Below are positions 8,489 through 16,593 of a DNA stretch of 64,000 nucleotides, one piece after another; position 1 is the first letter of the stretch; each line of letters opens with the position of its first letter. The translations under genes and the position numbers were made by a program. Where the stretch lies: NCBI GenBank assembly GCA_028867785.1, contig JAGWFS010000006.1, positions 62,001 through 126,000 of the forward strand, given 5' to 3'. Under the pieces are notes generated by a model that was given only the letters and a program-made list of their open reading frames with translations, made no database searches and was not told the origin of the DNA. The stretch is from Nitrososphaerota archaeon. GTDB taxonomy: Archaea > Thermoproteota > Nitrososphaeria > Nitrososphaerales > Nitrosopumilaceae.

Positions 8489-9075
8489 GTCCGCAAAAAG
8501 TTTTTAATCATTTCGGCTCCAATCTTGCCGGATTTTTCCGGGTGAAACTGTGTTCCAAAAAGAGTCCCGTTTTCCACCACTGCAGGAACGCTGATTCCGT
8601 AATCAGAATCGGCTTTTACAATCTCCTCATTTTTTGGTTTGACCCTATACGAGTGGACAAAGTAAACCCAAGAGCCTTCCTTTACTCCTTCTAGCAGTAT
8701 GCTTGGTTTCTTCACCTGCAAGTCATTCCATCCCATGTGGGGAATTTTGAATTTGTTTGGAAGTATTACAACTTCTCCCTCTAAAACTCCAAGCCCGCTG
8801 AGCTTGCCTTCCTCGCTCTTTTCAAAGAACATTTCCATTCCAAGACATATACCGAGAACCGGGACTTGCTTTTTTGTCAAGTCCCGGAATGAGGCTTTGT
8901 TGAGACTCTTGATTGCGGGATCAAAGTTTCCCACTCCTGGAAGGAGCAATCCAGAATAGCCATTCATTTTGTCCAAATCAGTGATGACGTTAACCTCGGC
9001 TCCGTTTTTTTCAAGAGACGACTTGAGACTGAATATGTTGCCTGCGCCATAATCAAAGATTGCCACTTTGACCAT
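8476..9075 (-). CDS. hisH: Imidazole glycerol phosphate synthase, glutaminase subunit
   Basis: A class I glutamine amidotransferase that feeds ammonia to HisF. The start is set at the ATG at 9075, giving 'MVKVAIFDYGAGNIFSLKS', the usual HisH N-terminus; the frame is open 60 bases further upstream but that would overlap hisB. The catalytic triad is visible: nucleophile Cys in 'VPVLGICLGMEMFF' and the His-Pro-Glu of 'GTQFHPEKSG'. Only one base separates its ATG from the hisB stop. Confidence 0.95.
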   Translation of the reverse strand: MVKVAIFDYGAGNIFSLKSSLEKNGAEVNVITDLDKMNGYSGLLLPGVGNFDPAIKSLNKASFRDLTKKQVPVLGICLGMEMFFEKSEEGKLSGLGVLEGEVVILPNKFKIPHMGWNDLQVKKPSILLEGVKEGSWVYFVHSYRVKPKNEEIVKADSDYGISVPAVVENGTLFGTQFHPEKSGKIGAEMIKNFLRTCKK

Positions 9076-9076
9076 T

Positions 9077-9664
9077 TTACATGACACCTTTTGTGCTGGG
9101 AGTGCCTCTTTGCCGTTTGTCTTGGCTTGCGGCATTTCTCAGTGCTACCGCTAGTGCCTTGACTGCAGCTTCTATTTTGTGGTGATCATTTTCTCCGTAT
9201 TTGACTGACACGTGGACACACATGTTCAGGCTCTGGGCAAGAGATCTGAAAAAGTGCTCCAGATCTTCTTTTGATATTTCTTCGATCTTATCCCGGATTA
9301 CCGATAATTGGATTCTGTGATACTGTCTTTTTACAAGATCAAGCGAGGCATCTGCAAGCGCTTCATCCATGGGTACTGACGCATAGCCAAAACGCGTGAT
9401 TCCCGATCTGTTTCCAAGCGATTCGTCTATGACACTACCCAGTGCAATTGCGGTATCCTCAACTAGATGGTGATCTATGCCGTCCTTTGATACTGCACTG
9501 ATCTTAAGGTCAAACATGGAATGCTTTGCAAAAGATGTGACCAGATGATCAAGAAATGGCAGGCCTGTCTTTACAGAAATCTTGCCACTACCATCCAAGT
9601 TAATGGATATCGATACCTCCGTCTCCTTGGTTTTTCTAATAATTCGTCCTATCCTAGATTTCAT
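9077..9664 (-). CDS. hisB: Imidazoleglycerol-phosphate dehydratase
   Basis: Dehydrates imidazole glycerol phosphate to imidazole acetol phosphate with two Mn ions. The 195-residue protein has the duplicated metal motifs: '[16 protein letters not shown]' and '[14 protein letters not shown]' in the first half, and the second-half His cluster '[20 protein letters not shown]'. It is a monofunctional dehydratase without a fused phosphatase. The separate HAD gene immediately upstream, 23 bases away, probably provides the phosphatase. Confidence 0.97.
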   Translation of the reverse strand: MKSRIGRIIRKTKETEVSISINLDGSGKISVKTGLPFLDHLVTSFAKHSMFDLKISAVSKDGIDHHLVEDTAIALGSVIDESLGNRSGITRFGYASVPMDEALADASLDLVKRQYHRIQLSVIRDKIEEISKEDLEHFFRSLAQSLNMCVHVSVKYGENDHHKIEAAVKALAVALRNAASQDKRQRGTPSTKGVM

Positions 9665-9687
9665 GAGATCCCCCAGAGAGAAGTGGC

Positions 9688-10671
9688 TTATGCCCTGACT
9701 AGATTTAATGCCTTCGAAAGTAAACTAATTGATTCTAGTATCATGTCAGCTCCCCTTTGTTCAAAAAAGGCCCTCCGGGACTGTGGATCCTTGCTTGTTC
9801 CATATATACCGCAAAACAAGGTTGGGTTTCCAGACTCGTCTGCCTTGCGTGCCATGATATAGTCTTCCATGGAGTCCCCTACAAACATCGAACAGGCAGC
9901 CTTCATTCCAGTGATTGACAATATGAGGGACTGCGGATTTGGCTTTGCCATCTCGCGAGGCTCGTCCTCAAGGAACCTTGAATTTTGCAAGTTAAATTCG
10001 TCAAATAATTTTTTCAGGGAATGCCTTGCAGAGAGTACCCCCCTTCCTGTAACAATGGCAATTTTTCTGTCAAATCTTTTGTGCAGCTCATCTAGAATAT
10101 CGCGTGTTACAAGCACGACGTCATTTTCAATCAGTCCTCTTCCGCTAAAGAAATTGGGAGGTCTTTTGTAGAGCCGCGCATACAGATCTGCGCCATAAAA
10201 CATCTCGTCGAAGATTGATGAGAGCGGACTTGCAAACCTTTTTGCAGGGTAGGCAAGCTTATTTTTGATCTCTGTAAGGTCTATTTTTAATGAATCTAGG
10301 TATTTTTCAACTGATCTTATTCCCGTCGAATCTGCGTTTTTTGCAGCCTCAAAGACTAGCTCAGAAAAGTTTTTTTCCATTTTTTTTGATGCCATACCTA
10401 CAAGTATCAAGGCATATGTCACGTCAACTTCATCGTTGAACCCGCCTGTTTTTTTGAAGCTTTCTATCATCTCGGCTGTTACCTCTGGCAACTTTATTGC
10501 AGCAAATTCATTTGTGACAAACTCTGCTGTTTTTTTTATTGCAAGGTCATAGGAATGTGAAACGTCGATTAGCACCCCGTCGCAGTCGAATATTATCGCA
10601 TCGAGTTTTTTGATCTTGTCCATCTTTTGTGCATCCACGTATATGCCTTTGTCCATTTTTTGAAGAGTCAA
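9688..10671 (-). CDS. HAD-superfamily phosphatase, likely histidinol-phosphatase
   Basis: A 327-residue haloacid-dehalogenase-type protein. Motif I '[16 protein letters not shown]' holds the nucleophile and acid/base Asp; motif II is 'IAIVTGRG', motif III Lys in '[10 protein letters not shown]', and motif IV '[18 protein letters not shown]'. A large helical cap domain lies between motifs I and II. It sits between hisB and hisC, overlapping the hisC stop by four bases (TTGA), so it is surely part of the operon; histidinol-phosphate phosphatase is the one step otherwise missing besides hisE. The assignment by context is strong, but the activity is inferred. The TTG start at 10671 fits coupling; an ATG 48 bases downstream is an alternative. 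Confidence 0.8.
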   Translation of the reverse strand: MTLQKMDKGIYVDAQKMDKIKKLDAIIFDCDGVLIDVSHSYDLAIKKTAEFVTNEFAAIKLPEVTAEMIESFKKTGGFNDEVDVTYALILVGMASKKMEKNFSELVFEAAKNADSTGIRSVEKYLDSLKIDLTEIKNKLAYPAKRFASPLSSIFDEMFYGADLYARLYKRPPNFFSGRGLIENDVVLVTRDILDELHKRFDRKIAIVTGRGVLSARHSLKKLFDEFNLQNSRFLEDEPREMAKPNPQSLILSITGMKAACSMFVGDSMEDYIMARKADESGNPTLFCGIYGTSKDPQSRRAFFEQRGADMILESISLLSKALNLVRA

Positions 10672-11738
10672 TTTAGCAGATCACGTATTGCAGTTAGAAA
10701 TCTTGAATTCATTTCCTGGGTGCCTACAGTAACCCTTAGACATCCGTCGTATTTTCCAACCTTTCCGAGGTTCTTTATCACTATGCCTTGTTCTATGAGT
10801 GCCTTGTGGATTCGCTTGCCTGCACCGCCTGCTGCAAACAAGACAAAGTTTGCCTTGGAATCAAAGACCTTGAAGACTCGCATCTCCCCAAGCTTCTCAA
10901 TTATGCGAAGCCGCTCCCTTTTTACAAGATCTATCACATCTGTAAAGTATTTTGATTTCTTCAAAGCCAGTATTCCTGCCTCTATGGCAACGGTATTGAG
11001 CGGATAAGGGTATTGAATGACTCTGGAAAAGGCATCTACGGTTTTCTTGTTGGCCACAAAGTAGCCAATACGCAGTCCTGCAAGGCCAAATGATTTTGAA
11101 AGTGTTCTTAACACGATCAAGTTACCCATTTTTTTTGTCATGTCGGTAATTGTATAATCTGCAAACTCCACATAGGCCTCGTCAATAATTACAAGGCCGT
11201 TAAACGACTGGATCAATTTTTCAAGTTGTTTTCTCTGAAATTGGAACCCAGTAGGGTTGTTTGGAGAGTCAAGATAAAGTATGTCAGATTTCCTGGAACT
11301 TGCAAGAAAGTCCTCAAGGCGCAGGCTCATCTCGCCATTAAACGGGATCTTTGTTGTCGGTATGTCAAACAGCTTGCATCTTTCTTCAAAAAAACCAAAA
11401 GTTGGCTCGGATGTGAGTATCCAGGTCTCCTTTGACGCCAAGTTTCCAAGAACTAGATCAATTATCTGGTCAGAGCCGTTTCCAACCCCTACCATCTCCT
11501 TTGGCATTTTTACATAGTCTGCAAGTGACGCAACTAGTCTTTCGGTTCCTCCAAGAGGATATTCCCTTACATCCATCCTGTCCCGGGTTTGGTTTACCAG
11601 ATCCTGGAAGAAGGAGGGGTCAACTGCATAATTTTCATTAGAATCAAGCTTGATTACGTTTGAATACCTGTCAGGCTTTTTGTATCCGCCAAGTTTTGAT
11701 ATGTTTTCTATCTTTTTTTCAAACCAGTTTTTTTTCAT
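10668..11738 (-). CDS. hisC: Histidinol-phosphate aminotransferase
   Basis: Transaminates imidazole acetol phosphate using glutamate, with PLP. The 356-residue fold-type I protein starts 'LGGYKKPDRYSNVIKLDSNE', the usual HisC entry, and shows 'VGNGSDQIIDLVLG', 'DSPNNPTGFQF', 'VIIDEAYVEFADY' (Asp on PLP nitrogen) and the Schiff-base lysine in 'VLRTLSKSFGLAGLRIGY'. The C-terminal substrate Arg lies in 'GCLRVTVGTQEMN'. It overlaps hisD by four bases and the HAD gene by four. The paralogous CobD-type aminotransferase elsewhere in the window differs by its HGG motif. Confidence 0.95.
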   Translation of the reverse strand: MKKNWFEKKIENISKLGGYKKPDRYSNVIKLDSNENYAVDPSFFQDLVNQTRDRMDVREYPLGGTERLVASLADYVKMPKEMVGVGNGSDQIIDLVLGNLASKETWILTSEPTFGFFEERCKLFDIPTTKIPFNGEMSLRLEDFLASSRKSDILYLDSPNNPTGFQFQRKQLEKLIQSFNGLVIIDEAYVEFADYTITDMTKKMGNLIVLRTLSKSFGLAGLRIGYFVANKKTVDAFSRVIQYPYPLNTVAIEAGILALKKSKYFTDVIDLVKRERLRIIEKLGEMRVFKVFDSKANFVLFAAGGAGKRIHKALIEQGIVIKNLGKVGKYDGCLRVTVGTQEMNSRFLTAIRDLLN

Positions 11739-13006
11739 AGCCTTTTCCTCACTGCCTCGTAGTGATTTGGAAGCCCTTCTGCGTAGGTAAAAGCTTTCAT
11801 GTATTTTGATATCCTGTCAAGGGAGTTCCTAGATGATTCCATCCTGGTTTGCAGCTTCATGTAATCCAGCACCCCAAGGGAGCCTCTTGTCTTTCCGAAT
11901 CCATTGGTCGGCAACACATGGTTTGATCCTAGGAGATAGTCGCTTGCGGAGGAAGGGGTATTGCTTCCGACAAGCACAAGTCCGGCAGACTTTATCCTTC
12001 TGGCTATCTTCTGGGGGTTTCTGGTCATGATTTCCAGGTGCTCTGGGGCAAGATTGTTTGCAAGGCCTATCATTTGGGCCTCGGTTTTACAGATGGCGAC
12101 AAATCCGTTATTTTTGAAGCTTTTCTTGACAATGCCAGATCGTTGTATGGAATCAACCCTTTTTTTGAGCAGTTTTATCACCTGCTCTTTTAGGAGTTTG
12201 GAATTTGTTATCAGGCAGCACATGGTATCGCTACTGTGTTCTGCCTGTGATATCAGATCAACTGCAACAAGAGCAGGATCTGCCGACGAGTCTGCAATGA
12301 TTGCAAGCTCTGTCGGACCTGCAATCATGTCAATTGAGACAACATTGCTGAGAAGGGATTTGGCAAGAGTGACAAATATTCCTCCAGGGCCCACTATCTT
12401 GTCCACTTTTGGAATGGACTGGGTGCCATATGCAAGCGCAGCTATTGCCTGAGCCCCACCTATTTTGTAAAACTCGTTTACTCCACATATGTCAGCTGCC
12501 ACTAGTGTAAGGGGGTCAACCATTCCTTTTGGATCGGCTGGCGATACAGCAACTATTCTTTTTACTCCAGCCACTTTGGCAGGTATGACCGACATTACGA
12601 CGGTACTTGGATAGCGGGCCCCGCCACCCGGGATGTAGCACGCCACACTGTCTATTGGAGAAAATGTCTTTTTGATCTTTATTCCGTCAGCTGAGAGCGT
12701 AATGCCTTGCAGTCGTTTTTTTATCAGATTCTCAGGTTTTTCTAGTCTTTTCTTTGCAAGTTTTATCGCCTCGATTTGATCCTTTGAGACTCTGGTGTAG
12801 GCGTCTTTTACCTCGGCCCGTGTCACTTTAAATGATTTTAGGTTTGCCTTGCTAAACCTTTTTTCATATTCGCGCAGGGCCTTGTCCTTTCTTCTGTGTA
12901 CGTCTGAGATAATGGAGGCTACTTTCTTCTTGAGGTTTTCATCAGGTTGAGGCCTTAGAGATTCCAGGATGGAATCCATGTCTTTGACTGCTATGATCTT
13001 CATCAA
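11735..13006 (-). CDS. hisD: Histidinol dehydrogenase
   Basis: Carries out the last two oxidations, from histidinol to histidine, with NAD and zinc. The 423-residue protein has 'GIKIKKTFSPIDSVACYIPGGGARYPSTVVMSVIPAKVAGV' features (substrate and NAD loop), 'GPGGIFVTLAK', 'DMIAGPTELAIIADSSADP' and 'DLISQAEHSSDTMCCL' with the zinc-binding Gln/His, plus 'NLAPEHLEIMT' with the catalytic Glu-His pair. It overlaps hisG by four bases and hisC by four. Confidence 0.95.
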   Translation of the reverse strand: MMKIIAVKDMDSILESLRPQPDENLKKKVASIISDVHRRKDKALREYEKRFSKANLKSFKVTRAEVKDAYTRVSKDQIEAIKLAKKRLEKPENLIKKRLQGITLSADGIKIKKTFSPIDSVACYIPGGGARYPSTVVMSVIPAKVAGVKRIVAVSPADPKGMVDPLTLVAADICGVNEFYKIGGAQAIAALAYGTQSIPKVDKIVGPGGIFVTLAKSLLSNVVSIDMIAGPTELAIIADSSADPALVAVDLISQAEHSSDTMCCLITNSKLLKEQVIKLLKKRVDSIQRSGIVKKSFKNNGFVAICKTEAQMIGLANNLAPEHLEIMTRNPQKIARRIKSAGLVLVGSNTPSSASDYLLGSNHVLPTNGFGKTRGSLGVLDYMKLQTRMESSRNSLDRISKYMKAFTYAEGLPNHYEAVRKRL

Positions 13007-13980
13007 CGTTCCTCATCACGCTTTATCTCCTCAAGTGCGAGAATCTGCTTTGGCTCGTGCACGACCAAGCCTTGGGCTATCTTTCTTAGCTTTGGAACTA
13101 GCTTGTGGAATTCCGATTTTGGAATCACGGTGTTTATGCCATACCAGCCTTTCTCGCTTAGCGGACTTATGGTTGGACGCTTGAGTGAGGGCAATTCTTT
13201 GAGCAATCTGCCTAGATTTTCCTGTTTTACGTTTAGGAATATGTGCAGGTGCTTCTTGCCTTCTACTGCCCCGTGCAGCATGGTTACAATGTCATAGATT
13301 TTTTCACGCTTGGCCTTGTCTTTGAGCGACGCCTTGTTTGCGATCAAGACTGCGGTTGATTCCATTACGGTATCGACTATTTTCAGCTGGTTTTGCGTAA
13401 GCGTGGTGCCTGTCTCCGTTACGTCCATGATGGCATCTACGTCCTCAGGTGGCTTTGCCTCTGTTGCCCCAAAGGAGAGAAATATCTGGACGCTCTTGTT
13501 GGAGCCCAGTCTTAGCCAGGGGGTCACAATCATAGGCTGCTTTGATCCGTAAAGTTTTTTGTAGTTTTTACACTGTGTGATGAACTTTGCTGCAGTGGTA
13601 AGATATTCTGAAGATATTCTCAGGATTTTTTTCTTTTTTGCATAGGCAAGTATCATCTCATCGAGAGACTTGAAATTGTAGGAATCTGGAATTGCAATTA
13701 CAAGTTTTATTTTTCCATACTCCAGATCAAGAAGAGTGTTAACATCAGATTTTGTCTCGGCAACCCAGTCTCTGCCGGTTATTCCGACGTCATAAAGGCC
13801 GTCACTTACCAAGTTTGGAATCTCTTGCGGGCGTAGCATCTTGACTGAAATCTCTGGGTCGTCTAGCATTACCCTGTAGGTCCTCTCTCTTCGAACTATT
13901 CTGGTCCAGGACTTTTCCAGTATCCTGAAGGTTGATTCTTCGATGCTGCCTTTCGGTATTGCAAATTTTACTCTGGTCAA
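13003..13980 (-). CDS. hisG: ATP phosphoribosyltransferase, long form
   Basis: Commits ATP and PRPP to histidine synthesis. The 325-residue length and the C-terminal ACT-like regulatory domain (about residues 215-300) mark the long, homohexameric HisG, so no HisZ partner is needed and feedback inhibition by histidine is expected. The N-terminal domain starts 'VKFAIPKGSIEESTFRILE'; the PRPP loop is 'DAIMDVTETGTTL', and 'YDVGITGRDWV' is typical. First gene of the nine-gene minus-strand operon; the intergenic region before hmgA is about 40 bases and probably holds the promoter. Confidence 0.95.
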   Translation of the reverse strand: MTRVKFAIPKGSIEESTFRILEKSWTRIVRRERTYRVMLDDPEISVKMLRPQEIPNLVSDGLYDVGITGRDWVAETKSDVNTLLDLEYGKIKLVIAIPDSYNFKSLDEMILAYAKKKKILRISSEYLTTAAKFITQCKNYKKLYGSKQPMIVTPWLRLGSNKSVQIFLSFGATEAKPPEDVDAIMDVTETGTTLTQNQLKIVDTVMESTAVLIANKASLKDKAKREKIYDIVTMLHGAVEGKKHLHIFLNVKQENLGRLLKELPSLKRPTISPLSEKGWYGINTVIPKSEFHKLVPKLRKIAQGLVVHEPKQILALEEIKRDEER

Positions 13981-14020
13981 CGTAGTCTCCTACCAAGCCT
14001 TTTGGATATATATCTAGTCG

Positions 14021-15274
14021 CTAGAGTTCCTTGAGTATTTCCCGGGCTCGTGTAACTGAGACGTTGTTTTCCTTCACCATTCTTGAGACTATCTCATGTA
14101 TCTTGTTTTTTGGCACGCCTGCACTTGCGGCGATATTCTTTGCATGAAGCTTCATGTGTCCCTTTTGTATTCCCTCTGAGGCAAGGGCCCTGATTGCGCT
14201 AAAGTTTTGGGCAAGCCCCACTGCCCCGATTACACATCCCAGTTCCTTTGCTGAGTTTGTTCCAAGAATTTTTGTGCACACTTTGATCATCGGGTGTACA
14301 TTTACTATTCCGCCTACAATTCCCACAGGCATTGGCACCTCTATATCCCCGACTAGATTTCCCTGTTTGTCTTTTTTCCATCTGGTGAGCGAGGTATACC
14401 TTTTGTCTTTTGATGCAAATGCATGCGCGGCAGCTTCAATTGCTCTGGTATCCTGTCCTGTAGAGTTTGCAACCGCAATTATTCCGTTCATTACGCCTTT
14501 GTTGTGGGTTACTGCCCTGTATGGATCGTTTGCCGCAAAGTGATATGCGTGGATTATGTTATTGACAACATGTGTGCCGCCAACTTCTTCTTTATCAAAG
14601 ACAGCTCTGCCTCTGACCAGCCTCTTTGTTGAATAGTTCGATAAAATTTTGAGAATTGCTCTTCCTCCAGTAATCTCTTCTATCAAGGGGGCAACTCCCT
14701 CGCACATGGTATTTGTTACATTTGCACCCATTGCATCTCCGACATCGACAAGTATCTCCACAATCAGCATGGTTCCGGATTTTGTTTCCAGTTTTTTGCA
14801 TGTTATCTTCTTTGCACCCTTGTTCATCCTGGACAGCGTCTTGCTTTTTGAGTTGGCCAGACTGAGAATTTTTTTTGATGCCTTCGTGATCTTTGGAATG
14901 GCAGATCTGACATCCACGTCCACTAACTGAATTTGGCCGATACTGTATGACTCGTCAGACTCCATGACAAATCCGCCGTGCTTTCGTGCAATCTTTGCCG
15001 CCTTTGATGCTGCAGCAATAACCGATGACTCTTCAATCACCATTGGTATGAGATAGTCCTTTCCGTTTATCCTGAAATTGGTTGCAATTCCTAGCGGAAA
15101 TGACAGTGTGCCTATCACATTTTCTACCATGTGGTTTGCTTCTGCAAACGAGATTCCGCCGCTGCTTTTTAGAATTTCAATGTCTTTGTTTGAGAGCCTT
15201 GCAAAGGACTTGACTGCCTTGAGCCTCTCGTCCCTGCTCTTTTCGTGAAATTTCTTGGTGGATGATCTGGCCAA
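14021..15274 (-). CDS. hmgA: HMG-CoA reductase, class II type
   Basis: Reduces HMG-CoA to mevalonate for isoprenoid lipids. The 417-residue protein resembles the class II (bacterial-type) enzymes: 'MVENVIGTLSFPLGIATNFRIN' with the ENVIG motif and catalytic Glu, 'NTMCEGVAPLIEEITGG' with the catalytic-loop, 'NKGVMNGIIAVANSTGQDTRAIEAAAHAFA', where class I would have a different spacing, and the C-terminal 'MKLHAKNIAASAGV' with the catalytic His. Most euryarchaea have class I, so this type was probably acquired from bacteria in the thaumarchaeal line. One base separates it from the PQQ-dehydrogenase-like gene upstream, so the two are probably co-transcribed. Confidence 0.9.
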   Translation of the reverse strand: MARSSTKKFHEKSRDERLKAVKSFARLSNKDIEILKSSGGISFAEANHMVENVIGTLSFPLGIATNFRINGKDYLIPMVIEESSVIAAASKAAKIARKHGGFVMESDESYSIGQIQLVDVDVRSAIPKITKASKKILSLANSKSKTLSRMNKGAKKITCKKLETKSGTMLIVEILVDVGDAMGANVTNTMCEGVAPLIEEITGGRAILKILSNYSTKRLVRGRAVFDKEEVGGTHVVNNIIHAYHFAANDPYRAVTHNKGVMNGIIAVANSTGQDTRAIEAAAHAFASKDKRYTSLTRWKKDKQGNLVGDIEVPMPVGIVGGIVNVHPMIKVCTKILGTNSAKELGCVIGAVGLAQNFSAIRALASEGIQKGHMKLHAKNIAASAGVPKNKIHEIVSRMVKENNVSVTRAREILKEL

Positions 15275-15275
15275 C

Positions 15276-16370
15276 TTATCTTACAATCCTCAAAAGTTTA
15301 TCATCGGTTTTGTCAGGAAAGCCCATGCCGTCGGTATTTGATGTGAGGGCGTACAGGTACCCGTCTGGTCCTTCGTTGACATCCCTGATTCTTCCTACTC
15401 CATCCAATATGATTTTTTGTTCCAGTATGGTTCCATTTCCAATAGGCAGCTGGTAGAGACCGTGTCCTGTCAGCGCGGCCAGTACAAGACTGTTTTTGAT
15501 GTCAAGCTTGTCTCCGGAATAAAAGACAATTCCTGCAGGCCCAATGCTTGGGTTATAGCATACCAGTGATGCCTGGTACTTTGACGAGCCTGAGCATTCC
15601 TGGGCTGGCCAGCCATAATCCTGTCCGGGCTTGATTAGGTTTATCTCGTCGTTTCTTGTCGGTCCCTCTTCGGTCTCATACAGATTTCCCCTGTCATCCC
15701 ATGTCAGGCCCTGAGGGTTTCTGTGCCCATAGGAATAGACGGGGGAGTTTGGAAACGGGTTGTCTGAAGGTATTGAACCGTCATCATTTAGGCGGAGAAT
15801 CTTCCCTGCAAGGGACTTTAGATCCTGCGTAGCGTTTTGGTCTGTGGCATCGCCTGTACCTATGTAGAGTTTCTTGTCAGGCCCAAATTTCAGTACCCCG
15901 CCGTCGTCAAACTCTGCACCGGGTATTTTGTCCAAAATAACCTTTGCGTCAGTTATTTTGTCGTTGTATACCGTAACCCTCAGTACTTTGTTCCAGAGAC
16001 TGTCCCTGTCCTTGTATGTATAATAGACGTAAAGAAAATGGTTTTTCTCAAAATCAGGATGCGCTGCTATTCCAAGCAGACCTGCATCTGTCATGTCTGC
16101 GACATGGAGATCTGCAACAGGATCACTTGCAAGCGTGCCGTTATCAATCACCCTTATACGGCCCACTTTTTCCGTGAAGAATATTTTGTTGTCGGCAAAG
16201 CTCATGGCCCAGGGTTTTTGCAGGTTGGTTGCAATGATTTGCACTGCATCTGTTCCATTATGACTTGCAGTCGGCTGCGGAATTACAATGGAATTTGACG
16301 GCGATGTAATGATGATAATTGAGGCGGCAACTGCAGCAGCTATTGCTATGATTCTAGTTTTTTTGTCCAC
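15276..16370 (-). CDS. Secreted PQQ-dependent sugar (aldose) dehydrogenase-like protein
   Basis: A 364-residue protein with an N-terminal signal/anchor ('IIAIAAAVAASIIIITSPS') followed by a six-bladed beta-propeller of the soluble glucose/aldose dehydrogenase (GSDH, YliI) family. Signatures: 'LQKPWAMSF', 'EKVGRIRVIDNG', 'GLLGIAAHPDFEKNHFLYVYYT', 'GAEFDDGGVLKFGPDKKLYIGTGD', 'LAGKILRLNDDGSIPSDNPF', 'YSYGHRNPQGLTWD' (catalytic His region), 'EEGPTRNDEINLIKPGQDYGWP'. It would oxidise sugars outside the membrane and pass electrons to the respiratory chain if PQQ is available; cofactor use is inferred. It probably forms an operon with hmgA just downstream. Confidence 0.85.
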   Translation of the reverse strand: MDKKTRIIAIAAAVAASIIIITSPSNSIVIPQPTASHNGTDAVQIIATNLQKPWAMSFADNKIFFTEKVGRIRVIDNGTLASDPVADLHVADMTDAGLLGIAAHPDFEKNHFLYVYYTYKDRDSLWNKVLRVTVYNDKITDAKVILDKIPGAEFDDGGVLKFGPDKKLYIGTGDATDQNATQDLKSLAGKILRLNDDGSIPSDNPFPNSPVYSYGHRNPQGLTWDDRGNLYETEEGPTRNDEINLIKPGQDYGWPAQECSGSSKYQASLVCYNPSIGPAGIVFYSGDKLDIKNSLVLAALTGHGLYQLPIGNGTILEQKIILDGVGRIRDVNEGPDGYLYALTSNTDGMGFPDKTDDKLLRIVR

Positions 16371-16420
16371 TGGTCTGAAGCCTCTGAAATCTTATTAATT
16401 ATTTCTAAACTAGATAAAGC

Positions 16421-16429
16421 GTATATATC
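16421..16429 (+). promoter_or_regulatory. TATA box for the initiator tRNA gene
   Basis: GTATATATC lies 23-31 bases upstream of the first base of tRNA-Met, the correct spacing for an archaeal box A driving a tRNA without a 5' leader of note. Confidence 0.6.
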
Positions 16430-16470
16430 ACCCCGAAACTTCTTTTTACTTAGCGGGGTGGGGAAGCCAG

Positions 16471-16483
16471 ACTAAGGGGCTAG
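16471..16483 (+). other. Predicted tRNA intron 1 (D loop, 13 nt)
   Basis: Removal restores the initiator D arm. The exact borders are ambiguous by two bases because AG occurs at both ends. A short pairing AGCC/GGCT could form part of a relaxed bulge-helix-bulge for the splicing endonuclease. Confidence 0.7.
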
Positions 16484-16503
16484 GTCATCCCGGCGGGCTC
16501 ATA

Positions 16504-16520
16504 ATCAATCAAGATGAGAA
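16504..16520 (+). other. Predicted tRNA intron 2 (canonical 37/38, 17 nt)
   Basis: Lies directly after the anticodon-adjacent A37. CTCAT of the anticodon loop can pair with ATGAG at 16514-16518 in the intron, as in bulge-helix-bulge substrates. Removing it closes the anticodon stem. Confidence 0.85.
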
Positions 16521-16542
16521 ACCCGCAAGTCAGTAGTTCAAA

Positions 16543-16563
16543 AGGGACTTCAGTTCCGGAAAA
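16543..16563 (+). other. Predicted tRNA intron 3 (T loop, 59/60, 21 nt)
   Basis: Splits the T loop between TTCAAA and T60. The insert can fold into a small hairpin (GGGACT with AGTTCC). Removal recreates a perfect 5-bp T stem and 7-base loop. T-loop introns are non-canonical and known mainly in Thermoproteales and some thaumarchaea. Confidence 0.75.
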
Positions 16564-16593
16564 TCTACTCCCCGCTACCTTTTTAAAAAATAA

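Larger units (their letters stand above)
16452..16577 (+). tRNA. Initiator tRNA-Met (CAU) with three apparent introns
   Basis: The ends pair as the archaeal initiator acceptor stem: AGCGGGG at 16452-16458 with CCCCGCT at 16570-16576, then A73 and genome-encoded CC. The anticodon stem GCGGG/CCCGC surrounds CTCATAA, with the three G:C pairs typical of initiators. The mature tRNA (75 nt before the final A of CCA) is recovered only if three segments are removed: 16471-16483 in the D loop, 16504-16520 at the usual 37/38 site, and 16543-16563 in the T loop at 59/60. With them gone the T arm is AGTAG-TTCAAAT-CTACT and the D arm reads GGGGAAGCCAG-GTCATCCC, matching archaeal initiators. A T-rich run follows the gene. 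Confidence 0.9.

Noticed and set aside
9076-9135. 20-residue N-terminal extension of HisH
   Set aside because: Would overlap hisB and does not match the family; the ATG at 9075 gives the standard HisH start.
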